64,000 nucleotides of DNA, from the NCBI GenBank assembly GCA_022772085.1, contig JALFBN010000011.1, positions 124,001-188,000 on the forward strand. The letters run 5' to 3'. Of the stretch, positions 53,691 to 62,361 are shown in pieces. The translations under genes and the position numbers were made by a program. The DNA comes from Porphyromonas sp. (GTDB lineage Bacteria > Bacteroidota > Bacteroidia > Bacteroidales > Porphyromonadaceae). Within the stretch, counting starts at the first letter, position 1. Each line of letters starts with the position of its first letter. The notes beneath the pieces were generated by a model. That model was not told where the DNA came from. It made no database searches and worked only from the letters and a program-made list of their open reading frames with translations.

Positions 53691-53722
53691 GTTGCGCACT
53701 AAGGAAAGATTTTTTACCTTTG
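53691..53722 (+). promoter_or_regulatory. Promoter with no protein gene behind it
   Basis: TTG (53692-53694) and a perfect TACCTTTG (53715-53722) are 20 bp apart. The next protein gene starts almost 400 bp downstream, so this probably drives a short RNA or a long leader. Confidence 0.65.
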
Positions 53723-53726
53723 CCCT

Positions 53727-53895
53727 GCGTTGGAGAAAAGGAAAAGTGAAGAACTTTATTTGGTACAACAAGCGTATAAGATCCGGTGAATGTAGGCATC
53801 AATCGCAGCAAACAACCTACGGTGCGTCATCAGATGACACACTAAGAAAAGATCGCCACTCCCCCCTGTGCTTCAGAGAGATGAGAGGGGGATTT
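53727..53895 (+). ncRNA. Candidate small RNA of about 170 nt
   Basis: Bounded by the promoter at 53691-53722 and a hairpin with CCCCC (53862-53866) against GGGGG (53887-53891) followed by ATTTT. Inside it is an 8-of-9-bp hairpin at 53822-53842 (GTGCGTCAT/ATGACACAC). I could not match it to 6S, SRP, tmRNA or RNase P. The terminator tail is short, so the 3' end is uncertain. Confidence 0.4.
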
Positions 53896-54109
53896 TCGTT
53901 CCAAGGTTATCAATATACCATAGGAGAAATTTTTTCATTATTCCGTAAATACAGTTTTACAAGCAACGAAAGACAAAGTACGATAAGATAAACACCCTCC
54001 CGCCTTTTACCCTATTCGTTAAAATGCAAAGAACTCGGGTATTTAGTCTCATCTCCAAGGGATTATAAGTAAGGAATGTGGAGGAGGAAGAGAGAGGCCG
54101 GGAAAAAAG

Positions 54110-56074
54110 ATGAATACGAACTTCAAGAGAAGAGTTAAACAACTCCTTCAGAATCGGGTTTTCAAGGATTTTATAGATCACCGTTATATTCTTTTATTTG
54201 ACACATTACTCGGTGGAGTTTCCGCCCTACTCGTAGGCTGGGGTATCAGTTGGTTGATCTCCGTACCCTTCTTGAGCAATAAACAATTCTTGATTGCAAT
54301 CGGGGTTGCCATCGTCTCAACCTTCATTACAGCCTATCTATTCAGGACTTATAAGCAGGTATTCCGATTTTCGACATTGGATATCAGTACTCGTACATTT
54401 CTGTATATAGTCTGCAATACACTTAGCATCAGCCTTCTGTCCACTACCATTTTTATGGTATCAGACATTGAGCTAAACTTCAAGATCCTTCTCTTGTACT
54501 CGCTCTCTTTCTTCATTACGTTCTTCATAGCCGTCGTAACCTCTCGCTTTTGCTTCATTGTATTGGCTCGCTGGGTTACCGAAGATACCACTACGAATGT
54601 CGTAACTCCCGTAGTGATTTACGATGCCAAAGAGGCATCGGTCTCATTAGCTCACTTATTGGAGATGAATCGGCACTACAATGTTGCCGGCTTCTGCAGC
54701 CGAAATGATCACAAAAGCTCCTTTACCATTGCCAACAAACCAATATTCCAAATCCACTCTCGTAAGGATCTGTCGGTCTTAATCAAGCGTTACAGGATTC
54801 GTGCGATCATCTTTGCCAATAAAGACGACCTCTTCAAGGAACGAACTAAACTCATAGAAGACTGCATTGCCCTGGGGATCTCTCCCATGATCGCCCCCCC
54901 TATCGAAAAAACGACTCCCGCAATACTTGCCGAGCAAGGAGTAAGAAATATCAAAATCGAAGACCTCTTATTGCGTGACGAAATCCACTTGGATCCCAAA
55001 CCTGTGGAAGCCCTCTATGCCGAAAAAACCATATTGGTAACAGGAGCTGCAGGGAGTATCGGAAGTGAAATTGCCCGACAAGTTGCTCAATTGAACGTAA
55101 AACATTTGATCCTATTCGACAATGCAGAGACTCCTCTACATAACATTCGTTTGGAGCTGCAAACACGATACGAAGATCTGATCTTCACTCCCGTCATCGG
55201 AGATGTGCGCAGCAAAGAGCGCGTAAATATGGTCTTTGAGCGGTATCATCCACAGATTGTACTCCATGCCGCAGCCTACAAGCACGTACCTCTCATGGAA
55301 GAGAATCCCTGTGAAGCAATACTCGTCAACTGCATCGGTACACAAAATATTGCCGATCATTGCCTCAAATATGGAGTTGAAAAGATGGTAATGATCTCTA
55401 CCGACAAGGCTGTGAACCCTACCAATGTAATGGGAGCCACCAAACGGTCGGCAGAGATGTATGTACAGTCTCTCGGCCATGCCATCGAAGAGGGTAAGAT
55501 CAACGGCAAAACCATCTTCCTCACAACTCGGTTTGGCAATGTACTGGGATCACAGGGGTCGGTGTTTCACCTCTTCCGAGAACAGATTGCCAAAGGAGGT
55601 CCCATCACGGTCACACATCCCGAAATCACACGCTTTTTTATGAGTATCAGTGAAGCATGTCGCCTCGTACTCCAAGCCAGTACCCTGGGAGATAGTACCA
55701 AAATTTTCGTCTTTGAGATGGGAGAATCGCACAAAATCGTCGAACTTGCACGGCAAATGATCCGACTATCCGGACTTGAACCCGACAAGCAAATTAAAAT
55801 TACCTTCACGGGACTACGACCGGGAGAGAAAATCTACGAAGAGGTACTCGATGATCACGAACTGACCGAACCTACAAACCTTCCAAAAATAAAAATTGCA
55901 CGAGTGCGTCCTCTCGACTTTACTCCCATTGCCGAAATCTTCGAGCAGATGCGAACCCTTGCAAAAGCCGTCGATATAGACAAATCCGTGGCTTTGATTA
56001 AGAAGTTGGTTCCCGAGTATAAAAGCAATAATAGTGAATTTGAGAAGCTGGACAAGGATAAGAACAAAAGATAG
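54110..56074 (+). CDS. Membrane nucleotide-sugar 4,6-dehydratase (WbpM/CapD/PglF-like)
   Basis: A 654-residue inner-membrane enzyme of surface-polysaccharide synthesis, probably acting on a UDP-N-acetyl sugar. Four membrane helices (about residues 25-150) precede a CoA-binding-like domain and then a short-chain dehydrogenase domain with VTGAAGSIGSEIA, AAYKHVPLMEENP and the catalytic MISTDKAVNPTNVMGATKR, where Met-Thr-Lys-type residues replace the usual Ser-Tyr-Lys. This is the standard state of the family. A C7 tract lies within codons near residue 264. It could feed synthesis of the A-LPS that anchors T9SS cargo. Confidence 0.9.
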   Translation: MNTNFKRRVKQLLQNRVFKDFIDHRYILLFDTLLGGVSALLVGWGISWLISVPFLSNKQFLIAIGVAIVSTFITAYLFRTYKQVFRFSTLDISTRTFLYIVCNTLSISLLSTTIFMVSDIELNFKILLLYSLSFFITFFIAVVTSRFCFIVLARWVTEDTTTNVVTPVVIYDAKEASVSLAHLLEMNRHYNVAGFCSRNDHKSSFTIANKPIFQIHSRKDLSVLIKRYRIRAIIFANKDDLFKERTKLIEDCIALGISPMIAPPIEKTTPAILAEQGVRNIKIEDLLLRDEIHLDPKPVEALYAEKTILVTGAAGSIGSEIARQVAQLNVKHLILFDNAETPLHNIRLELQTRYEDLIFTPVIGDVRSKERVNMVFERYHPQIVLHAAAYKHVPLMEENPCEAILVNCIGTQNIADHCLKYGVEKMVMISTDKAVNPTNVMGATKRSAEMYVQSLGHAIEEGKINGKTIFLTTRFGNVLGSQGSVFHLFREQIAKGGPITVTHPEITRFFMSISEACRLVLQASTLGDSTKIFVFEMGESHKIVELARQMIRLSGLEPDKQIKITFTGLRPGEKIYEEVLDDHELTEPTNLPKIKIARVRPLDFTPIAEIFEQMRTLAKAVDIDKSVALIKKLVPEYKSNNSEFEKLDKDKNKR

Positions 56075-56208
56075 AATATGAAAAGGGAATCCCTCTCCCT
56101 CCCTTGGCAACACACCGCTAAAGACAATAGCAATATACAATGCGCACGGATTTAGAGGGACGAAAGCAGAGAGGAGAGAGGGATTTTTATTCTCAAAAAA
56201 AGTAGACA

Positions 56209-58185
56209 ATGGAAGAAGGAAAGATGCAAGCGACCCGACTCCCCGACAACGCCTATCGGGAACTGACAAGTGGAGAAAAGTACCACCCCATCATGCCCGC
56301 AGGGACAAATCCGCGTGAGGTTACGCCCTACTCCATCCTCATGGGAATTATTATGGCAATACTCTTCTCCGCTGCGACAGCCTACCTCGGGCTCAAAGTG
56401 GGACAAGTCTTTGAGGCTGCAATACCTATTGCCATTCTGGCCGTTGGTATCGGCTCGCTATCCGGTAAAAAGAATATGCTGGGTCAAAATGTAATCATTC
56501 AATCCATCGGAGCCTCCTCTGGAGTAATAGTCGCAGGAGCGATCTTTACCCTACCGGCTCTCTACATCCTCCATTTAGAAGCTGGTTTTTGGCAGATCTT
56601 TCTATCATCGTTCATTGGCGGATGCTTAGGGATACTCCTTTTGGTTCCATTCCGTCGCTATTTCGTTCAGGAGATGCACGGCAAGTATCCTTTCCCCGAA
56701 GCAACGGCTACAACCGAAGTGCTCGTTACGGGAGAGAGTGCCGGTAAACAAACAAAACTCCTTGCCCTGAGCGGACTAATCGGAGGGTTGTACGACTTCA
56801 TCACAAGTACCTTTGGTTGGTGGACTGACGAACTCTCCTCACGTATGATGGCTTGGGGCGACATGGTGGCAGACAAATATAAGATGGTCTTCAAACTCAA
56901 TACGGGAGCAGCAGTACTCGGTCTCGGCTACATCATCGGCTTGCCCTACGTAGCCATCATCTGTGCAGGGTCATTCCTTGTTTGGTTTGTAATCATCCCC
57001 CTTATTGGCTACTTTGCCCCAGGACTGACCCTCCCCGTCGGAGGAGGTGTAGACCTCACAGTAAGTGCTATGAGCGTGGAGCAAATCTTTGCCAACTATG
57101 CGCGCCCCCTTGGTATCGGAGGTATCGCCATGGCTGGGATTATCGGAATCCTAAAATCCTCAGGAATCATAGGAAGAGCCGTAAAACTGGCTGCTGCCGA
57201 ACTAGGGAATAAACGAGATTTGAATCCGATCGCTTTGCGTACGGAGCAAGACCTCTCGATGAAATTCGTCCTCATCGGTATCATCGCCACTCTCATTACA
57301 ACGTTCGTATTCTTCCAATTCGGAGTAATCAACAACATCGGGCAAACTCTCATCGCTTTGGCAATTGTCTTCGTAATAGCTTTCCTATTCACGACCGTAG
57401 CAGCCAATGCCATTGCCATTGTAGGTAGTAATCCCGTCTCGGGCATGACTCTAATGACTCTCATCCTCACCTCCGTAGTACTCGTAAGCGTGGGTATCGA
57501 CGGAGAGCGTGGCATGATGGCTGCTATGATTATTGGAGGGGTTGTCTGTACCGCCCTATCTATGGCCGGAGGTTTTATCACCGATCTCAAGATCGGCTAT
57601 TGGCTAGGAACGACACCACAGAAGCAAGAGAAGTGGAAGTTCCTCGGCACGCTGGTATCGGCTCTAACGGTGGCAGGAGTCATGATCATACTAAGTAAGA
57701 CATACGGGTTCGAAGGCGAGGGATCGCTCGTAGCTCCTCAAGCCAATGCCATGGCAGCTGTCATCAAACCCCTTATGGAGGGTGGTCAAACACCATGGAT
57801 TCTTTACGGTCTAGGTGCAATCCTAGCCCTGATCCTCAACTCCATCAAAGTACCTGCCCTCCCTTTTGCCCTGGGAATGTTCATCCCAATCCAACTCAAT
57901 ATCCCTCTGCTCATTGGGGGACTTATCAGGAAATTCGTTAGCACCCGGAGCAAAGATGTCTACATCAATAAGGTACGTCAAGACAAAGGTACACTCATTG
58001 CCTCCGGGTTCATTGCCGGTGGTGCTCTGATGGGCGTCGTTAGTGCAATCCTCAAATTCAACAACGTTGATCTATTTGCCTCTGAATGGCACACTACCGT
58101 ATCGGCACACCAACTTACCCTTGCGATGTATCTACTCATTATCGGCTACTTTGCCTGGGACGCCATCAGAGGGGCTAAAAAATAA
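56209..58185 (+). CDS. OPT-family oligopeptide transporter
   Basis: A 658-residue inner-membrane secondary transporter with about 15 predicted spans; the OPT-family start PAGTNPREVTPYSILMG and the GSNPVSGMTLMTL segment are present. It would import oligopeptides with protons. A second ATG five codons in is possible. It is 23 bp upstream of pepT, so import and cleavage of peptides are coded together. A long-range inverted repeat (near 56087-56096 and 56176-56184) lies in the region before it. Confidence 0.93.
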   Translation: MEEGKMQATRLPDNAYRELTSGEKYHPIMPAGTNPREVTPYSILMGIIMAILFSAATAYLGLKVGQVFEAAIPIAILAVGIGSLSGKKNMLGQNVIIQSIGASSGVIVAGAIFTLPALYILHLEAGFWQIFLSSFIGGCLGILLLVPFRRYFVQEMHGKYPFPEATATTEVLVTGESAGKQTKLLALSGLIGGLYDFITSTFGWWTDELSSRMMAWGDMVADKYKMVFKLNTGAAVLGLGYIIGLPYVAIICAGSFLVWFVIIPLIGYFAPGLTLPVGGGVDLTVSAMSVEQIFANYARPLGIGGIAMAGIIGILKSSGIIGRAVKLAAAELGNKRDLNPIALRTEQDLSMKFVLIGIIATLITTFVFFQFGVINNIGQTLIALAIVFVIAFLFTTVAANAIAIVGSNPVSGMTLMTLILTSVVLVSVGIDGERGMMAAMIIGGVVCTALSMAGGFITDLKIGYWLGTTPQKQEKWKFLGTLVSALTVAGVMIILSKTYGFEGEGSLVAPQANAMAAVIKPLMEGGQTPWILYGLGAILALILNSIKVPALPFALGMFIPIQLNIPLLIGGLIRKFVSTRSKDVYINKVRQDKGTLIASGFIAGGALMGVVSAILKFNNVDLFASEWHTTVSAHQLTLAMYLLIIGYFAWDAIRGAKK

Positions 58186-58208
58186 AACGACCAAAAGCGA
58201 TTCTTTTT

Positions 58209-59420
58209 ATGGAACTGAAAGAACGATTTCTGCATTATGTTGGGTTCGATACCCAAAGTGACGAAACTTCCCATACATTTCCCTCTACGGAGAAGCAGCT
58301 TGTACTGCTCCGGAGCCTACACGATGAGATGATCGCCCTCGGACTATCTGAGGTGTCGATGGACGAACATGGCTATGTAATGGGGAGTATCCCTGCCACA
58401 GCAGGCATGGAAGACCGTCCTATCATAGGATTTATCTCACACGTAGACACTGCCCCCGATATGAGTGGGGCAAACGTCAAACCGCAGATTATTGAGAATT
58501 ACGATGGTACAGATATTCGGCTTAACGACTCGCTAATGATGACCGTTGCCGACTTCCCCGAACTCTCTTTCTACAAAGGACATACGCTGATCACCACAGA
58601 TGGGACAACCCTTCTAGGGGCAGACGACAAAGCCGGTGTGGCAGAGATTATGACCATGGCAGAGTATTTCATGAATAATCCTCAAATAGCTCATGGAAAA
58701 ATCCGCATAGGATTTACTCCCGATGAGGAGATCGGACGTGGAGTGGATTTCTTCGATGTTAAGCGTTTCGGGGCTCAATTTGCTTACACCGTCGATGGCG
58801 GATTTGAGGGAGAATTGGAGTACGAGAATTTCAATGCCGCCTCTGCCAAACTCGTCATCCAAGGACGTAACATACACCCAGGCTCCGCCAAGGGAAAAAT
58901 GATCAATGCCCTGCAAATAGCGTGCGACCTTCAGGCAATGCTTCCCGTAGGTATGCGCCCCGAGTTGACCGAGGAGTACGAAGGGTTCTTCCACCTCATT
59001 CACCTCTCGGGTAGCGTGGAGCAGGCCGAAATGAGCTACATCATACGAGATCACGACCGCAAGCTCTTTGAAGAGAAGAAGCAAATCCTTTCCAAAGCAG
59101 TCGCCTATCTGAATGCACGCCTAGGCGAGGAGGCTATCACACTCAAGCTCCAAGATCAGTACTATAATATGAAGGAGCAGATAGATCCCTATCCTGAACT
59201 AATCGAACGCGCTCAGCAAGCGATGAAAATGGCAGGGGTTACGCCCGTTGTCAAGCCTATTCGTGGAGGAACAGACGGTGCACGTCTCTCCTACATGGGG
59301 CTTCCCTGCCCCAACCTCTTCACGGGGGGAATGAATTTCCATGGCAAGTATGAGTACTGCTCTCTTACGACCATGTACAAGGCTCTGAAAACGATTATCC
59401 ATCTCGCTACGCTATTCTAG
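58209..59420 (+). CDS. pepT: Peptidase T (tripeptidase)
   Basis: A 403-residue cytoplasmic zinc metallopeptidase (M20B) that removes the N-terminal residue of tripeptides. Zinc ligands and catalytic residues lie in ISHVDTAPD, GADDKAGVAEI, TPDEEIGRGVDFFD and the C-terminal MNFHGKYEYC. The full length matches the family. It is in an operon with the OPT transporter, consistent with peptide catabolism. Confidence 0.96.
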   Translation: MELKERFLHYVGFDTQSDETSHTFPSTEKQLVLLRSLHDEMIALGLSEVSMDEHGYVMGSIPATAGMEDRPIIGFISHVDTAPDMSGANVKPQIIENYDGTDIRLNDSLMMTVADFPELSFYKGHTLITTDGTTLLGADDKAGVAEIMTMAEYFMNNPQIAHGKIRIGFTPDEEIGRGVDFFDVKRFGAQFAYTVDGGFEGELEYENFNAASAKLVIQGRNIHPGSAKGKMINALQIACDLQAMLPVGMRPELTEEYEGFFHLIHLSGSVEQAEMSYIIRDHDRKLFEEKKQILSKAVAYLNARLGEEAITLKLQDQYYNMKEQIDPYPELIERAQQAMKMAGVTPVVKPIRGGTDGARLSYMGLPCPNLFTGGMNFHGKYEYCSLTTMYKALKTIIHLATLF

Positions 59421-59517
59421 CGAACTAATTATACCTCTTCATTTGTTATTGAAGCAAGGAGGGGAAGGGTGAAGCTCCTCTCTCTTGACAAGAAATAGCA
59501 ATTAAGACCATAACATA

Positions 59518-60231
59518 ATGAATACGATAAGCTATCCTAGTGCTGAAGCAACGGCTCAGAAACTAGCCGAAAGAATACAACAAGAAGTAGAGAAAAGCGA
59601 AATCTATTACCTCGCTCTAACGGGAGAAATGACAGCCATTCCCCTCTATCAAGCTCTCGCCCAAGCCTCCATAGATTGGAACAAAGTGCAGGTGTATTAT
59701 GCCTCCGAGATTGTGAGTGGAGCAAAAAAAGGATTTCATCACACACTGGCACAAGCACACCTTTGGGACAAAGTGAATATCCCGACAAGCCATATTCACC
59801 CCATCCGAACAGAGGTGGCAGCTGATGCTGAGGCACGACGCTATGCCCAGGAGATCATGGATACCCTCCCCAAAGTAAGTGGAGTACCTCGTTTTGATTT
59901 AGTATTGATGGACATGACCTCCGACGGGCATGTTGCAGGGATCTTCTCAGGTCAGCATGAGCTATTTCTCGAAGAGAGTTTGACTCTGACCAACAACCAT
60001 CCCTCCTCAGGTGACGAGTATATTAGCCTTTCAATCCCAACGATTGAATCTGCCAAAAGCCTCGCACTCTATGCCTTTGGAGGCGAAGCTCGCTTCGCCA
60101 TCGGAGATATCATCAACCTACTGCCCGAAGCTAAAGCCTATCCCGCCAATTTTATAGCCTCTCGCTGCCCGTGGATCTATCTCTATGCCGATGCAGAGTC
60201 CATGAGAGAAAAAAGCTATTCGATCTACTGA
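59518..60231 (+). CDS. Divergent 6-phosphogluconolactonase-like protein
   Basis: A 237-residue protein of the glucosamine-6-phosphate isomerase / 6-phosphogluconolactonase superfamily. The fold marks are visible: LTGEMTAIPLYQAL where the sugar-phosphate loop GGSTP would be, YASEIVSG where DER(Y/C)VP is expected, and MTSDGHVAGIF instead of GMGxDGHxASLF. The His138 of the catalytic DGH remains, but the phosphate loop and DER motif are changed. It may be a real but divergent lactonase, or a paralogue with another substrate. It is followed by a strong terminator. Confidence 0.75.
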   Translation: MNTISYPSAEATAQKLAERIQQEVEKSEIYYLALTGEMTAIPLYQALAQASIDWNKVQVYYASEIVSGAKKGFHHTLAQAHLWDKVNIPTSHIHPIRTEVAADAEARRYAQEIMDTLPKVSGVPRFDLVLMDMTSDGHVAGIFSGQHELFLEESLTLTNNHPSSGDEYISLSIPTIESAKSLALYAFGGEARFAIGDIINLLPEAKAYPANFIASRCPWIYLYADAESMREKSYSIY

Positions 60232-60272
60232 TAACAGAGTGCTATTCCACACTCCTTCGGGAGTAGCCCACC

Positions 60273-60325
60273 AAGGGGTAAGCCGCTTCTTCGTTTCAGA
60301 ATTAGCAGCTTACCCCTTCCTTTTT
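60273..60325 (+). terminator. Terminator after the lactonase-like gene
   Basis: A perfect 11-bp stem AAGGGGTAAGC / GCTTACCCCTT with a 24-nt loop, then CCTTTTT. A smaller hairpin ACTCC-TTCG-GGAGT lies just upstream (60251-60264). Confidence 0.85.
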
Positions 60326-60413
60326 GGACTCATACCGAAGAAGAAGGGCTTTTTTTCGATCAAATCACTACTAATTGTCATACTCATTGAGGCAAAGTCA
60401 CTATAAATGGTGA

Positions 60414-60444
60414 TTGTGAGGCGGTGGAGCACTTTCTACCTTTG
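60414..60444 (+). promoter_or_regulatory. Promoter of the flavodoxin gene
   Basis: TTG (60414-60416) and a perfect TACCTTTG (60437-60444) separated by 20 bp; the leader to the ATG at 60483 is about 33 nt. It rules out the longer reading frame starting at 60444. Confidence 0.8.
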
Positions 60445-60482
60445 TGACGGAAATTGATAATGAAAGATTAATCGACTCTACA

Positions 60483-60986
60483 ATGAAAAAAATTGGTATT
60501 TACTTTGGTTCTTCTAGCGGTACGACCGCTGATGTAGCAAAAACAATCGCAAAGCGTCTCGGTATAGATGCAACAGATATTCACGATGTAGCTTCAGCTG
60601 ATGCGGCCTCTATGGCCAATTATGAAGTGCTCCTCCTAGGTAGCTCTACGTGGGGTATGGGCGATCTGCAAGACGATTGGGAAAGCTTCTTGCCCAAAGC
60701 TAAGGGTCAAAACCTCGCTGGCAAGTGTGTAGCACTCTTCGGTTGTGGAGACTCGTCTTCTTACAGTGACACGTTCTGCGATGCTCTTGCCACAATCAAA
60801 GAAGAGATGGACGGCACAAATTGCACATTCATTGGTGAGGTTGCTGCCGAAGATTATGGCTATGACGAAACACGTTGTGAGCAAGGTGGTAAACTTATCG
60901 GGCTCCTCCTTGACGAAATCAATGAGTCAGACAAAACAAGCGATCGCCTTGACAGCTGGATAGCTGCCATGCAACCCCATCTCTAA
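60483..60986 (+). CDS. fldA: Flavodoxin
   Basis: A 167-residue long-chain flavodoxin that carries electrons by FMN. The FMN phosphate loop is GSSSGTTADVA (residues about 8-18); the aromatic isoalloxazine contacts are in SSTWGMGDLQDDWESF and GCGDSSSYSDTFCDA. It can replace ferredoxin in iron limitation and may exchange electrons with Rnf-linked oxidoreductases. The start at 60483 is preferred over an upstream GTG that would overlap the promoter. A DUF2023 gene lies 64 bp downstream. Confidence 0.94.
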   Translation: MKKIGIYFGSSSGTTADVAKTIAKRLGIDATDIHDVASADAASMANYEVLLLGSSTWGMGDLQDDWESFLPKAKGQNLAGKCVALFGCGDSSSYSDTFCDALATIKEEMDGTNCTFIGEVAAEDYGYDETRCEQGGKLIGLLLDEINESDKTSDRLDSWIAAMQPHL

Positions 60987-61050
60987 GAAGTAAGTAAGCT
61001 AGAGATATTGCTCCTCCAAATATAATAATTACGAAAGGGTTACAACGGCT

Positions 61051-61470
61051 ATGGAAGAAGTGCTCATTCGTCGTGCGTTAGAAGCTGATGTGAAAGTTTT
61101 TTCGCATCTCATTTACGAATTTGAGAAAGGGGTGCGAAACCTCGTACTCTATACGTTGAGTGAGGAATACCTTCCACTGGCTCTAAATAAGCTTGATCAT
61201 CGAGAAATCGAATACTTTGTGCAACCTGTACCCAACAAGGGCAGTGTCAATATATTCTTCGGACGGAGCGAATGCCTAAAGACCTTGCGTAAATTCCTCA
61301 AAAAGAGACCGCTCAACAGTCTTTCGCCCGAAGAGGACTTTATCCTGGGGGCACTATTGGGATACGACCTCTGCCGTCAGTGTGAGCGATACTGTAACCG
61401 GGTGGAGCGTGCAGAGAAGACATACAAAGAAAACAATGAACCATTTGTGCCTATGTATGGCAATCTCTAA
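61051..61470 (+). CDS. DUF2023 family protein
   Basis: A 139-residue cytoplasmic protein of the DUF2023 family, small and probably dimeric. It contains FVQPVPNKGSVNIFFGRSE and a C-terminal cysteine cluster (LCRQCERYCNR, residues about 110-120). Its function is not established. In several Bacteroidota the family sits next to flavodoxin, as here, which suggests a role in flavodoxin maturation, partner binding or the same regulatory unit. Confidence 0.8.
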   Translation: MEEVLIRRALEADVKVFSHLIYEFEKGVRNLVLYTLSEEYLPLALNKLDHREIEYFVQPVPNKGSVNIFFGRSECLKTLRKFLKKRPLNSLSPEEDFILGALLGYDLCRQCERYCNRVERAEKTYKENNEPFVPMYGNL

Positions 61471-61615
61471 ATATCATCGCTAGACGACAAAAAACGTAGT
61501 CTCACCTCACTTTGAACAGAGAGAGGCTACTCGTTAGGTTGGAATGTTTTTCTAAACATGATGGAGAGGGGGTATCCTAAAAACAGGGTACTCCCTCTTA
61601 TCTTTGGAATAAAAG

Positions 61616-61646
61616 GTTGCTAAGTGCCGAAAATATAGTAAGTTTG
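61616..61646 (+). promoter_or_regulatory. Promoter of the DUF4294 gene
   Basis: TTG (61616-61618) and TAAGTTTG (61639-61646), 20 bp apart, 31 bp before the ATG at 61678. A hairpin (about 61563-61599) upstream may end the flavodoxin-DUF2023 transcript. Confidence 0.75.
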
Positions 61647-61677
61647 CTTCTAGAAATAACGAACAATAGGTACACCT

Positions 61678-62301
61678 ATGAAACAACATAATCTGATCCT
61701 CTCCCTCCTACTTCTATTTTTTTCATGGAGTGGATACGGCCAAGGCACCTTTGATCCTAAAGCCGTGGATACCATTACCTTTAGACCTAGCGTCATAGAT
61801 CATGATACAACCTACAACGCAGCTCTTCCTGAAATCACCGTACAGCATCATTACAGGATGCGCTTTGCCCCTTTATCCTATGAGGAGCAACAGACCAATT
61901 GGAAACTGATCCGTGATGTCAAGAAGGTGCTACCCTTTGCGAAAAAACTCACCAAAATCATGATGGAGACATACGAATATCTCGAAACGCTTCCCAATGA
62001 CCGCGCAAGAGATCGACACCTCGACCGCGTGGAAAACGATCTCGTTGCGGAGTATAAACCAATCATGAAAAACTTTACACTCAAGCAGGGATTACTGCTG
62101 ATCAAACTGATGGATCGCCAATCTTGCAGCACAGGATATGAATTGATCAAGGCTTTTTATGGAGGTTTTAAGGCAACCATGTACAATATGTTCGCGGGAT
62201 TTTACGGTGGGGATCTCAAGAGCAAATACGACCCTCGCTACAATCGAGAAGATGCGCTTACAGAGCGAATTATCTACCTCGTTGAGCATAAGCAACTATA
62301 A
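61678..62301 (+). CDS. DUF4294 domain exported protein
   Basis: A 207-residue exported protein with a signal peptide (MKQHNLILSLLLLFFSWSGYGQ). The rest is one DUF4294 domain (about residues 60-200; LIRDVKKVLPFAKKLTKIM, MDRQSCSTGYELIKAFYGG). Its function is unknown. The family is common and conserved in Bacteroidota. A short intergenic region separates it from a lipoprotein gene. Confidence 0.83.
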   Translation: MKQHNLILSLLLLFFSWSGYGQGTFDPKAVDTITFRPSVIDHDTTYNAALPEITVQHHYRMRFAPLSYEEQQTNWKLIRDVKKVLPFAKKLTKIMMETYEYLETLPNDRARDRHLDRVENDLVAEYKPIMKNFTLKQGLLLIKLMDRQSCSTGYELIKAFYGGFKATMYNMFAGFYGGDLKSKYDPRYNREDALTERIIYLVEHKQL

Positions 62302-62361
62302 TGGGACCTCCTCATTACAAACAACAGACAAGAGAATCAAACTCAGTAACAGAATCGGTAT

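Larger units (their letters stand above)
53507..54109 (+). other. 603-bp intergenic region with a candidate small RNA
   Basis: No protein-coding frame here looks real: the ORFs are short, without conserved start contexts. A good promoter (53691-53722) is followed by a structured stretch and a possible terminator near 53862-53895. The part after 53910 is AT-rich and leads to the next gene. Confidence 0.55.

Noticed and set aside
53516-53991. Short ORFs in the gap after dciA
   Set aside because: Low conservation signals, overlapping each other on both strands, and interrupted by a promoter and hairpin; the RNA explanation fits better.
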